From the NCBI GenBank assembly GCA_965660355.1, contig CBFHZN010000004.1:44431-108430 (forward strand): a stretch of DNA of 64,000 bases. The letters are read 5' to 3'. A program made the translations under genes and the position numbers. Positions within the stretch are counted from its first letter, which is position 1, and every line of letters starts with the position of its first letter. Of the stretch, positions 34,133 through 43,244 are shown in pieces. This DNA is from CAJXVY01 sp965660355 (GTDB lineage Bacteria; Actinomycetota; Actinomycetes; Actinomycetales; Microbacteriaceae). The notes beneath the pieces were generated by a model. That model saw nothing but the letters and a program-made list of their open reading frames with translations. It did not search any database and was not told the DNA's origin.

Positions 34133-35196
34133 TCGCTATTTTGGCAATAATTCCTTTACTTTTTGGGTTTTTTCTCACCATTGCCGAGGCTCAGCAAAAA
34201 ATCACCGAAAAGGTTCATGAGGGTGCAATTTATCTGCGGATGATGCTTTTGGCAGTCGCGGGTTCACTGATTGCCATTTCAATGGCGGAGGTAATTAGTG
34301 GCTGGGCAGTTTTAGTTGCACTAGCTGCTGTCAGCATTGCGCTTGTTGTTTCACATTTGGTTGGGCGCAAATTAGCCGGTGGAGGTTTCGCTAATTCAAT
34401 CAATAATGGCCTGCAGAGGGTTTATCTTGCATGGCAGGAGATATTTAAGCTTTTTTCTTTACCAGAGGCTCCCGACCCCGAGGAATTTGAAAAAGAGTTT
34501 TTGCAATCAATTGAGGATTTCGGGGAAACCGTTGTTCGAGAGGTCATGGTTCCAAGAATTGATATCAGAACAATTGACGCTGAGGATTCTCTAGAGGTTG
34601 CGCTAAGCGCATTTGTCTCAAGTGGGCATTCTAGGTTGCCAGTTACGGGAGACGGCCCTGACGATATCCGCGGGGTGCTTTTTTTGAAAGACATTGCAAA
34701 GACAGTTTTGGAAAACCCCGCCAAGTTACTAAGCGAGACTGCTGAGGGTAATGCCAGACAAGCGGTATTCGTTCCAGAGAGCAAGCGGGTGGTAGATCTT
34801 TTGCAACAGATGCAATCAATGCAGACCCAGCTGACGTTGATTATTGATGAGTACGGGGGAATAGCTGGACTTGTGACAATGGAGGACCTCATCGAGGAGC
34901 TGGTTGGTGAGATCAGCGATGAATATGACCGAGAGCTAGATGAGCTGACCGCCATAGGAGAGAACTTATTCAGGATTCACCCTCGCATGTCACTTTCAAC
35001 TTTTGGTGAGCATTTCGAGTTGGATATCGAGGATGAGGATGTTGACACCGTGAGTGGACTGATCATTAAGTTATTGGATCGTCTGCCAAGTGGTGGTGAA
35101 CGGGTTAGCGCTTATGGTTTTGAGTTTGTAGCCGAGCGAGTGGACGTGAAACGCGGCCGCCTGACATCAATTTTGGCAAAGCAAACCAATGATTAG
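34129..35196 (+). CDS. HlyC/CorC-family CBS-domain membrane protein
   Basis: 355-residue protein of the hemolysin C/CorC family, linked to divalent-cation transport. It has a short N-terminal membrane part (about three helices, residues 1-85) that looks abbreviated compared with a full DUF21 domain. Two CBS repeats follow (about 135-265, starting VREVMVPRIDIRTI and ending with LTLIIDEYGGIAGLVTMEDLIEELVGEI), then a CorC/HlyC C-terminal domain (DVDTVSGLIIKLLDRLPSGGE). TTG start at 34129 overlaps the ybeY stop. The ybeY-corC-era order is common in actinobacteria. Confidence 0.9.
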   Translation: MIAILAIIPLLFGFFLTIAEAQQKITEKVHEGAIYLRMMLLAVAGSLIAISMAEVISGWAVLVALAAVSIALVVSHLVGRKLAGGGFANSINNGLQRVYLAWQEIFKLFSLPEAPDPEEFEKEFLQSIEDFGETVVREVMVPRIDIRTIDAEDSLEVALSAFVSSGHSRLPVTGDGPDDIRGVLFLKDIAKTVLENPAKLLSETAEGNARQAVFVPESKRVVDLLQQMQSMQTQLTLIIDEYGGIAGLVTMEDLIEELVGEISDEYDRELDELTAIGENLFRIHPRMSLSTFGEHFELDIEDEDVDTVSGLIIKLLDRLPSGGERVSAYGFEFVAERVDVKRGRLTSILAKQTND

Positions 35197-36055
35197 AGCA
35201 GGCTTCATTTCCTTTGTCGGTCGCCCCAATACCGGTAAATCATCACTCACAAACGCCCTTGTCGGGCAGAAAATAGCGATTACCTCAGACCGCCCACAAA
35301 CAACCAGGAAAGCAATTAGGGGTATAAAAAACACCGAAAATGGACAACTAATCATTGTTGACACACCGGGTTTGCATAAACCCAGAACCTTGCTTGGGCA
35401 GAGACTGAATGACTTGGTCGAATCAGAACTTTCAGATATGGATGTAATTGGTTTTTGCTCGCCCGCAAATGAGGAACTGGGTCCAGGAGATAAAAGAATT
35501 ATCGAGCAAATGCAGAGCTATAAAAAGCCCAAAAAGATTGCCGTTTTGACCAAAACCGATTTGGTTGGTCCTGAAAAAACTGCAGAGAGACTTATGTCTC
35601 TCGCTAATGCATTTGAATGGGATGAAATCATTCCGGTTAGTTCTAAAACAGATAAACAGATTGATCTTCTTGCGGAGATTGCGATTGCCATGATGCCAGA
35701 ATCGGAAAGACTCTATCCAAAGGAAACCATAACTGAGCTAAGTGATGCCGACCGAGCTTGCGAAGAGGTTAGAGAGTCAGCACTGGGGTTTTTGGAAAAC
35801 GAACTCCCTCACTCTCTTGCGGTGACCATGGATGAGTGGAATGGGGATGAGATGCACGTTTCAATCCATGTTGAAAGAGATAGCCAAAAAGGCATAATCA
35901 TCGGAAATAAAGGTGAGCGGTTGAGTGAGATTCGCCAACGTTCCCAGCGCAAGATAAGAAAAATAACATCCAAACCGACAAAGCTTCATTTGCATGTGAG
36001 GGTATCCAAAGATTGGCAGCAGGATCCGAAGCTACTTGGTCGTCTGGGTTTTTAG
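35189..36055 (+). CDS. era: GTPase Era
   Basis: 288-residue GTPase that assists 30S maturation by binding the 16S rRNA 3' end. Motifs: G1 GRPNTGKSS, G3 DTPGLHKP, G4 TKTD, and a C-terminal KH domain with GIIIGNKGERLSEIRQRSQRKI. The ATG overlaps the previous gene by eight bases. The promoter of the leucine leader overlaps its final codons. Confidence 0.96.
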   Translation: MIRAGFISFVGRPNTGKSSLTNALVGQKIAITSDRPQTTRKAIRGIKNTENGQLIIVDTPGLHKPRTLLGQRLNDLVESELSDMDVIGFCSPANEELGPGDKRIIEQMQSYKKPKKIAVLTKTDLVGPEKTAERLMSLANAFEWDEIIPVSSKTDKQIDLLAEIAIAMMPESERLYPKETITELSDADRACEEVRESALGFLENELPHSLAVTMDEWNGDEMHVSIHVERDSQKGIIIGNKGERLSEIRQRSQRKIRKITSKPTKLHLHVRVSKDWQQDPKLLGRLGF

Positions 36056-36064
36056 TGCTAGTTT
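36036..36064 (+). promoter_or_regulatory. Predicted promoter of the leu leader, leaderless layout
   Basis: TTGGTC at 36036-36041 and TAGTTT at 36059-36064 are separated by 17 bases, with an extended TG before the -10. Six bases separate the -10 from the leader ATG at 36071, so transcription would begin at or beside the A of that codon. The -35 and -10 each match the consensus at three of six bases, so the promoter call rests mainly on spacing and context. Confidence 0.45.
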
Positions 36065-36070
36065 TTACAC

Positions 36071-36112
36071 ATGCTTTTCCAGCTGCTACTTAGTGGCCGC
36101 GACGAGGCCTAG
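36071..36112 (+). CDS. leuL: Leucine leader peptide before leuA
   Basis: A 13-residue open frame reading MLFQLLLSGRDEA, with four leucines including three in a row (codons 5-7: CTG CTA CTT). It has no ribosome-binding site and probably starts a leaderless mRNA. Its last codons and stop lie inside a strong hairpin, and leuA starts 66 bases later. This is the layout of amino-acid-dependent attenuation: scarce Leu-tRNA would stall the ribosome at the leucine run. Similar leuA leaders are known in Streptomyces and corynebacteria. Confidence 0.75.
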   Translation: MLFQLLLSGRDEA

Positions 36113-36150
36113 TTTTTGGCCCAGCTCGTCGCGGAGGGTTTCGGCCGCTA
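36091..36150 (+). promoter_or_regulatory. Attenuator hairpins of the leuA leader
   Basis: CCGCGACGAG (36097-36106) pairs perfectly with CTCGTCGCGG (36125-36134). An outer helix can form between TAGTGGCCG (36091-36099) and CGGCCGCTA (36142-36150), and GCGG (36131-36134) can instead pair with CCGC (36145-36148). These helices share bases, so they can exclude one another, as in attenuators. No T-run follows; an A-run does, so classical intrinsic termination is not evident and the mechanism may be translational or Rho-linked. Confidence 0.6.
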
Positions 36151-36178
36151 AAAATTCTAAAAAGCATGGAGAAAACAA

Positions 36179-37912
36179 TTGGAAAATAATCAAAAGCCCT
36201 CGGGCATGCCTTTTTCTAGGTATAAACCCTTTCATAAGCAAATTGAAGTAAATCTTGAGAAGAGAAGTTGGCCAGACAAGATCATCGATAAAGCGCCGAG
36301 ATGGTGTGCGGTTGATCTTCGTGATGGAAATCAAGCGCTAATCGACCCAATGAGTCCTGAGCGCAAACTAAAAATGTTTCAGCTTTTGGTGCAAATGGGC
36401 TACAAGGAAATCGAGGTGGGTTTTCCATCCGCATCGCAGACCGATTTTGATTTTGTAAGGCAACTAATTGAGGAAGACCTCATTCCGGATGATGTCTCCA
36501 TTCAAGTCCTAACCCAATCCAGAAGACACCTTATTGAAAGAACCTATGAGTCAATCAAGGGTGCCAAAAAGGCAATTGTGCATTTTTATAACTCGACCTC
36601 CGTTTTGCAAAGAAGAGTTGTTTTCAGGGCAGACAAAGAGGAAATCAAAAAAATTGCCACGGATGCTGCAGCAATTTGTTTGGAATTAGAGAAAACAATT
36701 CCAGAAACACAGGTCTACTACGAATACAGCCCCGAAAGCTACACGGGAACTGAGTTGGAATATGCGGTTGATGTTTGTAACGCCGTCGCAGAGGTAATAA
36801 AGCCAACAAGTGATAAAAAACTAATAATCAATCTTCCGGCAACGGTTGAGATGACAACACCGAATGTTTATGCAGACAGCATCGAATGGATGAGCAATCA
36901 CTTGGTTCCAAGAGACAACATTCTGCTCTCTTTGCACCCTCATAATGATCGGGGCACCGCGGTTGCGGCAGCTGAGCTTGGTTATCAAGCAGGTGCCGAT
37001 CGAATCGAAGGTTGTTTGTTTGGTAACGGCGAGAGAACAGGGAATGTTGATCTTGTGACGCTGGGGCTAAATCTATTCAGTCAAGGTGTCGACCCGATGA
37101 TTGATTTCAGCGACATTGATGAAATCAGAAGAACAGTTGAATATTGCAATCAAATGCCGGTTCCTGAGAGAAGTCCCTATGGTGGCGATTTGGTGTTCAC
37201 GGCATTTAGTGGATCTCACCAGGATGCGATCAAGAAGGGCTTGGAGGATCTTGATCGAATTGCTGAAACCGAAGGTGGCTCAAGGCACACGGTTGATTGG
37301 GAAGTGCCATACCTACCAATCGATCCATATGACCTCAATCGAAGCTATGAGGCAATCATTCGAGTTAATTCACAGAGTGGAAAAGGTGGAGTCGCCTATC
37401 TTCTGAAAAGCGATTATCACCTTGACCTGCCAAGAAGACTGCAAATTGAGTTTTCTAGAGTGGTTCAGGAGTTGGCAGATGCCAACGGTGGAGAAATTAG
37501 CTCCCAACAGCTATGGCACTCCTTCATGGATGAGTATCTTCCAGGGGAAGAGGAGCATCAGAAGTGGGGTCGACTGGAGCTTTTGAGAACTGCATCCGAG
37601 AGTGACATGAGTGGCGAGGTTAGCCTGACTGTTGAATTGCGTGATGGAGACCAGGTTCACGAGCTAAAAGGTAGTGGCAATGGCCCAATCTCTGCCTTCA
37701 TCGAGATCCTCAACGAAAAAGGCATGCAAATTGACCTATTAGATTACGTCGAGCACACCTTAAGCGCATCTGGGGATGCTCAGGCTGCTGCATACATTGA
37801 ACTAAAAGTCGATGACGGTGACCCTCTGTGGGGTGTTGGCATTGACGGTGATATCGCCACAGCAAGTCTCAAGGCACTGATTTCAGGTGTAAACAGAGCT
37901 GTGCGGGGATAG
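36179..37912 (+). CDS. leuA: 2-isopropylmalate synthase
   Basis: Condenses acetyl-CoA with 2-ketoisovalerate, the first committed step of leucine synthesis. The 577-residue protein matches the actinobacterial type (leuA family 2). It has VDLRDGNQALIDPM (metal and substrate site), EVGFPSASQTDFDFVR, the metal-binding LHPHNDRGTAVAAAELG and EGCLFGNGERTGNVDLVT. A C-terminal regulatory LeuA_dimer domain (about 435-570) provides leucine feedback. TTG start at 36179 with GGAGAA upstream. Expression is likely controlled by the preceding leader. Confidence 0.95.
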   Translation: MENNQKPSGMPFSRYKPFHKQIEVNLEKRSWPDKIIDKAPRWCAVDLRDGNQALIDPMSPERKLKMFQLLVQMGYKEIEVGFPSASQTDFDFVRQLIEEDLIPDDVSIQVLTQSRRHLIERTYESIKGAKKAIVHFYNSTSVLQRRVVFRADKEEIKKIATDAAAICLELEKTIPETQVYYEYSPESYTGTELEYAVDVCNAVAEVIKPTSDKKLIINLPATVEMTTPNVYADSIEWMSNHLVPRDNILLSLHPHNDRGTAVAAAELGYQAGADRIEGCLFGNGERTGNVDLVTLGLNLFSQGVDPMIDFSDIDEIRRTVEYCNQMPVPERSPYGGDLVFTAFSGSHQDAIKKGLEDLDRIAETEGGSRHTVDWEVPYLPIDPYDLNRSYEAIIRVNSQSGKGGVAYLLKSDYHLDLPRRLQIEFSRVVQELADANGGEISSQQLWHSFMDEYLPGEEEHQKWGRLELLRTASESDMSGEVSLTVELRDGDQVHELKGSGNGPISAFIEILNEKGMQIDLLDYVEHTLSASGDAQAAAYIELKVDDGDPLWGVGIDGDIATASLKALISGVNRAVRG

Positions 37913-37951
37913 CCTCTGCGAGAACAAGGCTTAATGTTGGATACTTTTTAG

Positions 37952-38677
37952 GTGCCACAGTTTAGAGAAGAGGGAATCGTCCTTCGAACCCATAAATTGG
38001 GTGAGACTGACCGAATTATTACGCTTCTGAGTAAAAACTCAGGACAGATTCGGGCGGTTGCGAAAGGAGTCCGCAAAACCTCCTCAAAATTCGGTGCCAG
38101 GTTAGAACCTTTCATGGCGGTGGAAGCTCAGTTTTATAAAGGCAAGTCACTGGATGTTGTCACTCAGGTTGAAACGTTAGCGAGCTATGGAAAGCAGATT
38201 GTTGCTGACTATGATTCTTATCTTGCAGGAAGCAAGATGTTGGAAACAGCTGAACGATTGACTCGAGAGACTTCCACTCAGCAGCACTATCAATTGCTCA
38301 TGGGTGCCTTGCGATCTTTATCCAGACTCGAGCATGACGCTTATGCGATAGCAAATTCTTATCAACTGAGGGCCTTGTCTCTTTCAGGTTGGACGCCAAG
38401 TTTCGACCAGTGTGCGGGGTGTCAGACCGATGGACCCCACGAGAGATTCTTGGTGCAGGTTGGTGGTGCTGTTTGTGAACAGTGTGCACCTCCTGAGGCC
38501 ACAAGATTGCACCCCAACACGATGATTTTGCTAGGAGCTTTGCTAAGCGGTGATTGGTCAATAGTTGAAGATGCTGATAGTTTTTCTGCCGAACAGGCAG
38601 CTGGCATCATTCGAGCCTTTATGCAGTGGCACTTGGAGCGTGGTTTGAAATCCATGAACATCACGGAGAGCCGATGA
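37952..38677 (+). CDS. recO: DNA repair protein RecO
   Basis: 241-residue recombination mediator that loads RecA at gaps. The N-terminal OB fold starts PQFREEGIVLRTHKLGETDRIITLLS. A four-cysteine zinc site lies in CAGCQTDG...CEQCAPPE (near 148-180). GTG start at 37952 within AGGTG. It overlaps uppS by ATGA; the era-recO-uppS grouping is standard, here interrupted by leuA as in other actinobacteria. Confidence 0.93.
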   Translation: MPQFREEGIVLRTHKLGETDRIITLLSKNSGQIRAVAKGVRKTSSKFGARLEPFMAVEAQFYKGKSLDVVTQVETLASYGKQIVADYDSYLAGSKMLETAERLTRETSTQQHYQLLMGALRSLSRLEHDAYAIANSYQLRALSLSGWTPSFDQCAGCQTDGPHERFLVQVGGAVCEQCAPPEATRLHPNTMILLGALLSGDWSIVEDADSFSAEQAAGIIRAFMQWHLERGLKSMNITESR

Positions 38678-39432
38678 GTTATTTAGATCCAAAAAGACCC
38701 GCGCCAAAATTTCAAAAGGTGCCAAGACATATAGCAATTGTGATGGATGGTAACGGGCGATGGGCAAATCAACGGGGGCTTCCAAGGACAGAGGGCCACA
38801 AGGCTGGCGAGCAAGCGCTATTGGAAGTTGTTAGCGGTGCTTTGGAAATAGGAGTTGAGGCCATAAGCGCCTTCGCATTTTCAACCGAAAACTGGAAAAG
38901 AGACCCCGAAGAGGTGAAATTCCTTATGGGGTTCAATAGGGATGTGCTCAGAAGAAGACGTGAGTTACTAATTGACTGGCAGGTAAGGGTTGTCTGGTCC
39001 GGATCTGAGAAAAGACTGTGGAAAAGCGTTATCCGAGAACTTAGGGAGTCAGAGCAGATGACTTCACACCTAAAGAACATGACTCTAAACATGTGTGTCA
39101 ACTACGGAGGTCGTAACGAACTGGTGGATGCTGCCAAAAAACTCGCGAGGCAGGCGAAAAATAATGAAGTAGACCCCGAAAGAATCACCGAAAAAAGCTT
39201 GAACAAGGCTTTATATCAACCCAGTCTGCCCGATGTTGATTTATTTATTCGCTCCAGTGGTGAGCAAAGAATCAGTAATTTTCTACCCTGGCAATCTAGC
39301 TATGCTGAGATGGTTTTCAGTGAAACGTTGTGGCCAGATTTCACAAGGGAAACACTTTGGGACGCTGTTGATGTCTTCCAGTCTAGAGACAGGCGCTTTG
39401 GCTCCGCCAAAGACAACCCAGGTGAAGGCTAA
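38674..39432 (+). CDS. uppS: Isoprenyl transferase (undecaprenyl/decaprenyl diphosphate synthase)
   Basis: 252-residue cis-prenyltransferase making the polyprenyl carrier for cell-wall synthesis. Motifs: HIAIVMDGNGRWANQRG (catalytic Asp), GHKAGEQAL, FAFSTENWKR, NYGGRNE and DLFIRSSGEQRISNFLPWQSSYAEMVF. ATG at 38674 overlaps the recO stop and has GGAGAG before it; the in-frame codon at 38626 is inside recO and not needed. Product chain length cannot be read from the sequence. Confidence 0.95.
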   Translation: MSYLDPKRPAPKFQKVPRHIAIVMDGNGRWANQRGLPRTEGHKAGEQALLEVVSGALEIGVEAISAFAFSTENWKRDPEEVKFLMGFNRDVLRRRRELLIDWQVRVVWSGSEKRLWKSVIRELRESEQMTSHLKNMTLNMCVNYGGRNELVDAAKKLARQAKNNEVDPERITEKSLNKALYQPSLPDVDLFIRSSGEQRISNFLPWQSSYAEMVFSETLWPDFTRETLWDAVDVFQSRDRRFGSAKDNPGEG

Positions 39433-39461
39433 ACTAGAGGTTCACCCTAAGAAAGGCTTAG

Positions 39462-40838
39462 ATGGCAGCGCAATCAAAACTCGACCAGGTCATTTCTCTC
39501 GCTAAACGCCGGGGATTTGTGTTTCAAGCTGGAGAGATTTATGGCGGGTCTCGTTCTGCCTGGGATTATGGACCCTTGGGTGTGGAGCTCAAAGAGGCGA
39601 TTAAGCGCGAGTGGTGGAGGGCTGTTGTTAGCTCCCGTGAAGATGTGGTGGGTCTGGATAGTTCTATTATCCTGCCCAAATCAGTCTGGGAGGCCAGTGG
39701 TCACGTTCAGGAGTTTGTGGACCCGCTGATTGAGTGCACTAGTTGTCACAGGCGCTTCAGAGCGGATCATTTGGAGGAAGCGTTTGAGGAAAAAAAGGGT
39801 CGTCCCCCAGAAAGCATCTCTGATATCGCTTGTCCAAATTGTGGAAATAAAGACATCTGGACTGAGCCAAAACTATTTAACGGATTGCTGAAAACAACCC
39901 TTGGACCAGTCGAGGATGAATCTGGTCTTCACTATCTTCGCCCAGAGACAGCCCAGGGTATTTTTGTGAATTTCAACAACGTTCTAAACACCGCCCGCAT
40001 GAAGCCTCCGTTTGGTATCGGTCAAATGGGCAAAAGCTTCCGTAATGAAATTACCCCTGGAAACTTTATTTTCAGAACTCGCGAGTTTGAGCAGATGGAA
40101 ATGGAATTCTTTGTGAAGCCGGGAACCGATGAGGATTGGCATGAATACTGGATTGAACAGAGATATAACTGGTATGTGAATCTGGGGATCGACCCTGAAA
40201 ACCTTAGGCTTTTTGAACACCCCAAAGACAAACTCTCGCATTACTCGAAGCGAACTGTTGACATTGAATATCGATTTGGTTTCCAAGGTGGAGAGTTTGG
40301 TGAACTCGAGGGGGTTGCAAACAGGACAAACTTTGACCTATCCACCCACTCCCAGCACTCGGGTGTGGACCTGAGTTATTTTGACCAGACCGAGGGGGAG
40401 CGCTGGACACCGTTTGTAATCGAACCCGCTGCAGGTCTAACCAGATCTTTGATGGCGTTTTTGGTTGATGCTTATCAAGAGGAAGAGGTTCCAAATGCCA
40501 AGGGAGGCACGGATACCAGAACAGTTTTGAAGCTTCACCCAAGATTGGCACCCGTGAAAGCTGCCGTTTTGCCACTGAGTAAGCATGAGGAATTGACCCC
40601 AATTGCCAAAGATCTGGCAGATAAACTAAGGCAAATCTGGAACATTGAATACGATGAGAGCGCGGCTATCGGTCGTCGCTATCGCAGGCAAGATGAAATC
40701 GGGACTCCATTTTGCATCACGGTGGATTTTGAAACCAAAGATGACCAAGCGGTTACTATTCGTGAGCGTGACAGCATGGAACAAAAGAGAATCCCACTGG
40801 ATCAAGTGGTTAGTTATTTAGCCGAGAACTTGGTCTAA
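39462..40838 (+). CDS. glyS: Glycine-tRNA ligase, single-chain type
   Basis: 458-residue class II synthetase of the alpha2 type used by actinobacteria. Family motifs: GFVFQAGEIYGGSRSAWDYGPLGVELK, the zinc-site cysteines CTSCHRRF and CPNCGNKD, ETAQGIFVNFNN, FRNEITPGNFIFRTREFEQMEMEFF (motif 2) and EPAAGLTRSLMAFLVDAY (motif 3). AAGAAAGG precedes the ATG. dusB begins at the base after its stop. Confidence 0.97.
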   Translation: MAAQSKLDQVISLAKRRGFVFQAGEIYGGSRSAWDYGPLGVELKEAIKREWWRAVVSSREDVVGLDSSIILPKSVWEASGHVQEFVDPLIECTSCHRRFRADHLEEAFEEKKGRPPESISDIACPNCGNKDIWTEPKLFNGLLKTTLGPVEDESGLHYLRPETAQGIFVNFNNVLNTARMKPPFGIGQMGKSFRNEITPGNFIFRTREFEQMEMEFFVKPGTDEDWHEYWIEQRYNWYVNLGIDPENLRLFEHPKDKLSHYSKRTVDIEYRFGFQGGEFGELEGVANRTNFDLSTHSQHSGVDLSYFDQTEGERWTPFVIEPAAGLTRSLMAFLVDAYQEEEVPNAKGGTDTRTVLKLHPRLAPVKAAVLPLSKHEELTPIAKDLADKLRQIWNIEYDESAAIGRRYRRQDEIGTPFCITVDFETKDDQAVTIRERDSMEQKRIPLDQVVSYLAENLV

Positions 40839-41996
40839 TTGCTTCAATACGGGTCTCACCAAATAAAAACGCCAGTGGTTTTGGCACCAATGGCAGGGAT
40901 TACCAACACCGCTTTTAGAAGACTGTGTCAGGAATATGGGGGTGGGCTTTACGTTGCGGAGATGGTCACCTCCAGAGCTTTAGTCGAGGAAAACCCAACA
41001 TCTTGGAGATTAGCCAGTCATCACGAGAGCGAAAAAATTCGCTCGGTGCAACTGTATGGGGTGGAGCCAAAAACCATTGGTCAGGCCGTTGAGATGCTTT
41101 TAGAGCGAGACAGGGCGGACCATATTGATCTCAACTTTGGTTGCCCAGTTCCAAAGGTAACCAGAAAAGGTGGCGGAGCAGCTCTTCCTTGGAAGGAAGA
41201 TCTATTCGAGGCGATTGTCAAACAGGCCGTGAAAAGTGCTGGGGATGTTCCAGTGACGGTGAAGATGCGAAAAGGGATAGATGATGAGCATCTAACTTTT
41301 CTTGACGCTAGCAAAGCCGCTCGAGACGCTGGCGTTAGTGCGGTTGCCCTGCACGGCAGAACAGCAGTGCAGTATTACAGCGGAAAAGCAGACTGGCAAG
41401 CAATAGCTGAATTGCGAGAGAGCCTTCCAGATATACAGGTTTTGGGAAATGGAGACATCTGGAGCGCCTCGGATGCGGTGCAAATGATGAAACAAACCGG
41501 AGTGGACGGAATTGTTGTCGGTCGAGGCTGCCTTGGCAGACCTTGGCTGTTCAGGGATTTGGAACAAGCAATAAATCAGTATCTAGAAAACCCACATGCA
41601 GATATTCAGGTGGAAAAGATGCAGCCTAATCTTGGTGGGGTTGTGCAAGCCTTTAGAAAGCACGCAGAACTGCTGGTGGAGTTTTTTGAAAACGAAGAGC
41701 ACGCCTGCAGAGATATCAGAAAACATGTGGCTTGGTATTTCAAGGGGTATCCAGTTGGCGGAGAAATTCGCTCAGCGCTGGCCCGTGTTGAAAGTATTGA
41801 ACAGATGGAAGAAATTCTCTCTAAGCTAGATGGAGATTTACCTTATCCAGGTGAAGAGGCTGAGGGTCCACGAGGCAGGCAGGGAAATGCAAAAAAGAAA
41901 TGCGTTCTACCCGAGAATTGGCTTGACAGTCGCAAGCTCAGCGAACAGCACAGTAGGGAGTTACTCGAAGCAGAACTTTCGGTTTCGGGGGGATAA
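40839..41996 (+). CDS. dusB: tRNA-dihydrouridine synthase
   Basis: 385-residue FMN-dependent enzyme reducing uridines in the tRNA D loop. Family text: VVLAPMAGITNTAFRRLC (FMN site), LNFGCPVPKVTRKGGGAAL with the catalytic cysteine near residue 100, VTVKMRKG and GIVVGRGCLGRPWLF. The C-terminal helical domain contains CRDIRKHVAWYFKGYPVG. TTG start directly after glyS. It overlaps nothing but lies four bases before dgt, so glyS-dusB-dgt-dnaG form one operon-like run. Confidence 0.95.
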   Translation: MLQYGSHQIKTPVVLAPMAGITNTAFRRLCQEYGGGLYVAEMVTSRALVEENPTSWRLASHHESEKIRSVQLYGVEPKTIGQAVEMLLERDRADHIDLNFGCPVPKVTRKGGGAALPWKEDLFEAIVKQAVKSAGDVPVTVKMRKGIDDEHLTFLDASKAARDAGVSAVALHGRTAVQYYSGKADWQAIAELRESLPDIQVLGNGDIWSASDAVQMMKQTGVDGIVVGRGCLGRPWLFRDLEQAINQYLENPHADIQVEKMQPNLGGVVQAFRKHAELLVEFFENEEHACRDIRKHVAWYFKGYPVGGEIRSALARVESIEQMEEILSKLDGDLPYPGEEAEGPRGRQGNAKKKCVLPENWLDSRKLSEQHSRELLEAELSVSGG

Positions 41997-41999
41997 ACG

Positions 42000-43241
42000 G
42001 TGAATAGAGCGAACTATCCAGAATTTGTTACCGAAAGATTTGTTCCTCAGTCATCATCCAGGTCTAAAAGATCAGAATTTGCTAGAGACAGAGCGCGTGT
42101 TTTGCATAGCTCAGCGCTTAGGCGTCTGAGTGCGAAAACCCAAGTTTTATCGCCTGAAAGTGGAGATTTCGCCCGAACCAGGCTCACCCATTCTCTTGAG
42201 GTTGCTCAGGTGGGCAGGGAATTGGCCATCATGCTTGGTTTGGATGCGGATCTAGTTGACATGGCCTGCCTCTCTCACGATTTGGGGCACCCTCCCTTTG
42301 GTCACAACGGAGAGAGTGCGCTAAATATGTGGGCGGCTGAAATAGGTGGTTTTGAGGGAAATGCTCAAACATTCAGAATCGTCACAAGACTTGAACAAAA
42401 AGTGATTATTGAGGGTGTCTCTCGCGGACTGAATCTCACTCGGGCTTCACTGGATGCGATAAGTAAATACCCTTGGAGACGCGCGGAGGCTTCTGAGTTC
42501 ATTGCAGGAGGTATCAAATTTGGCGTCTACGAGGACGATTTAGAGGTTTTCAACTGGGCCAGAGAACAGGCACCGGCTGGCGAGAAAGTGATTGAGGCGG
42601 AAATCATGGACTTCAGTGACGATGTTGCCTACAGTGTTCACGATTTTGAGGATGCGATTGTTGAAGGTTTTATCAACGTCCAGGAGATTAACGGCGATTC
42701 GATAATCGAAGAGGTAATAACCGGTGTGTTGGACTGGTCTGAATCAACCCTGGAGCGAGAAAAGGTATATCAGGCTTTCGAACGCATAAGGGCAAACGAG
42801 TTTTGGATTACAAGCTTCGATGGTTCAAGAGAAAACCTGGCCCAGTTGAAAAACCTAACCAGTGACCTAATTGGAAGTTTTGTAACAAGGGTTTTTGATG
42901 CCAACCAAGAGCTTTCTAAAGAGGCTGACAGGTATAAAAAGAATCTGCTGGTGCCAAGTGAAGTGCGTGAGGAGATAGCCGTTCTTAAGGGGTTGGTCGC
43001 CACATTTTTGATGAGTAGCGACTCCAGACAGGGTTATTACCAGGTGCAACGCGAGTTATTGGTCGAATTGGCAGATGCCATTTACCAAAAGGGAATCGGT
43101 TTTGATCAGGTGACTATGTATTATTACGAACACGCCCAAAGCGCAGATGAGAAAAAACGCGCGGTGGTTGATGCGGTAGCAAATATGACCGACGCGCACG
43201 CGCATGCATTGCATGCGGAAATTACTAGCAGAGGGGTGTGA
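42000..43241 (+). CDS. dgt: Deoxyguanosine triphosphate triphosphohydrolase-like protein
   Basis: 413-residue HD-domain protein that cleaves dNTPs to deoxynucleoside and triphosphate. The HD metal site is seen in RLTHSLEVAQVGRELA and CLSHDLGHPPFGHNGE (near 100), and later in DFSDDVAYSVHDFEDA. This is the shorter, type 2 form. GTG start at 42000; three bases separate it from dnaG. The dgt-dnaG pairing is conserved in actinobacteria. Confidence 0.93.
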   Translation: MNRANYPEFVTERFVPQSSSRSKRSEFARDRARVLHSSALRRLSAKTQVLSPESGDFARTRLTHSLEVAQVGRELAIMLGLDADLVDMACLSHDLGHPPFGHNGESALNMWAAEIGGFEGNAQTFRIVTRLEQKVIIEGVSRGLNLTRASLDAISKYPWRRAEASEFIAGGIKFGVYEDDLEVFNWAREQAPAGEKVIEAEIMDFSDDVAYSVHDFEDAIVEGFINVQEINGDSIIEEVITGVLDWSESTLEREKVYQAFERIRANEFWITSFDGSRENLAQLKNLTSDLIGSFVTRVFDANQELSKEADRYKKNLLVPSEVREEIAVLKGLVATFLMSSDSRQGYYQVQRELLVELADAIYQKGIGFDQVTMYYYEHAQSADEKKRAVVDAVANMTDAHAHALHAEITSRGV

Positions 43242-43244
43242 TGA

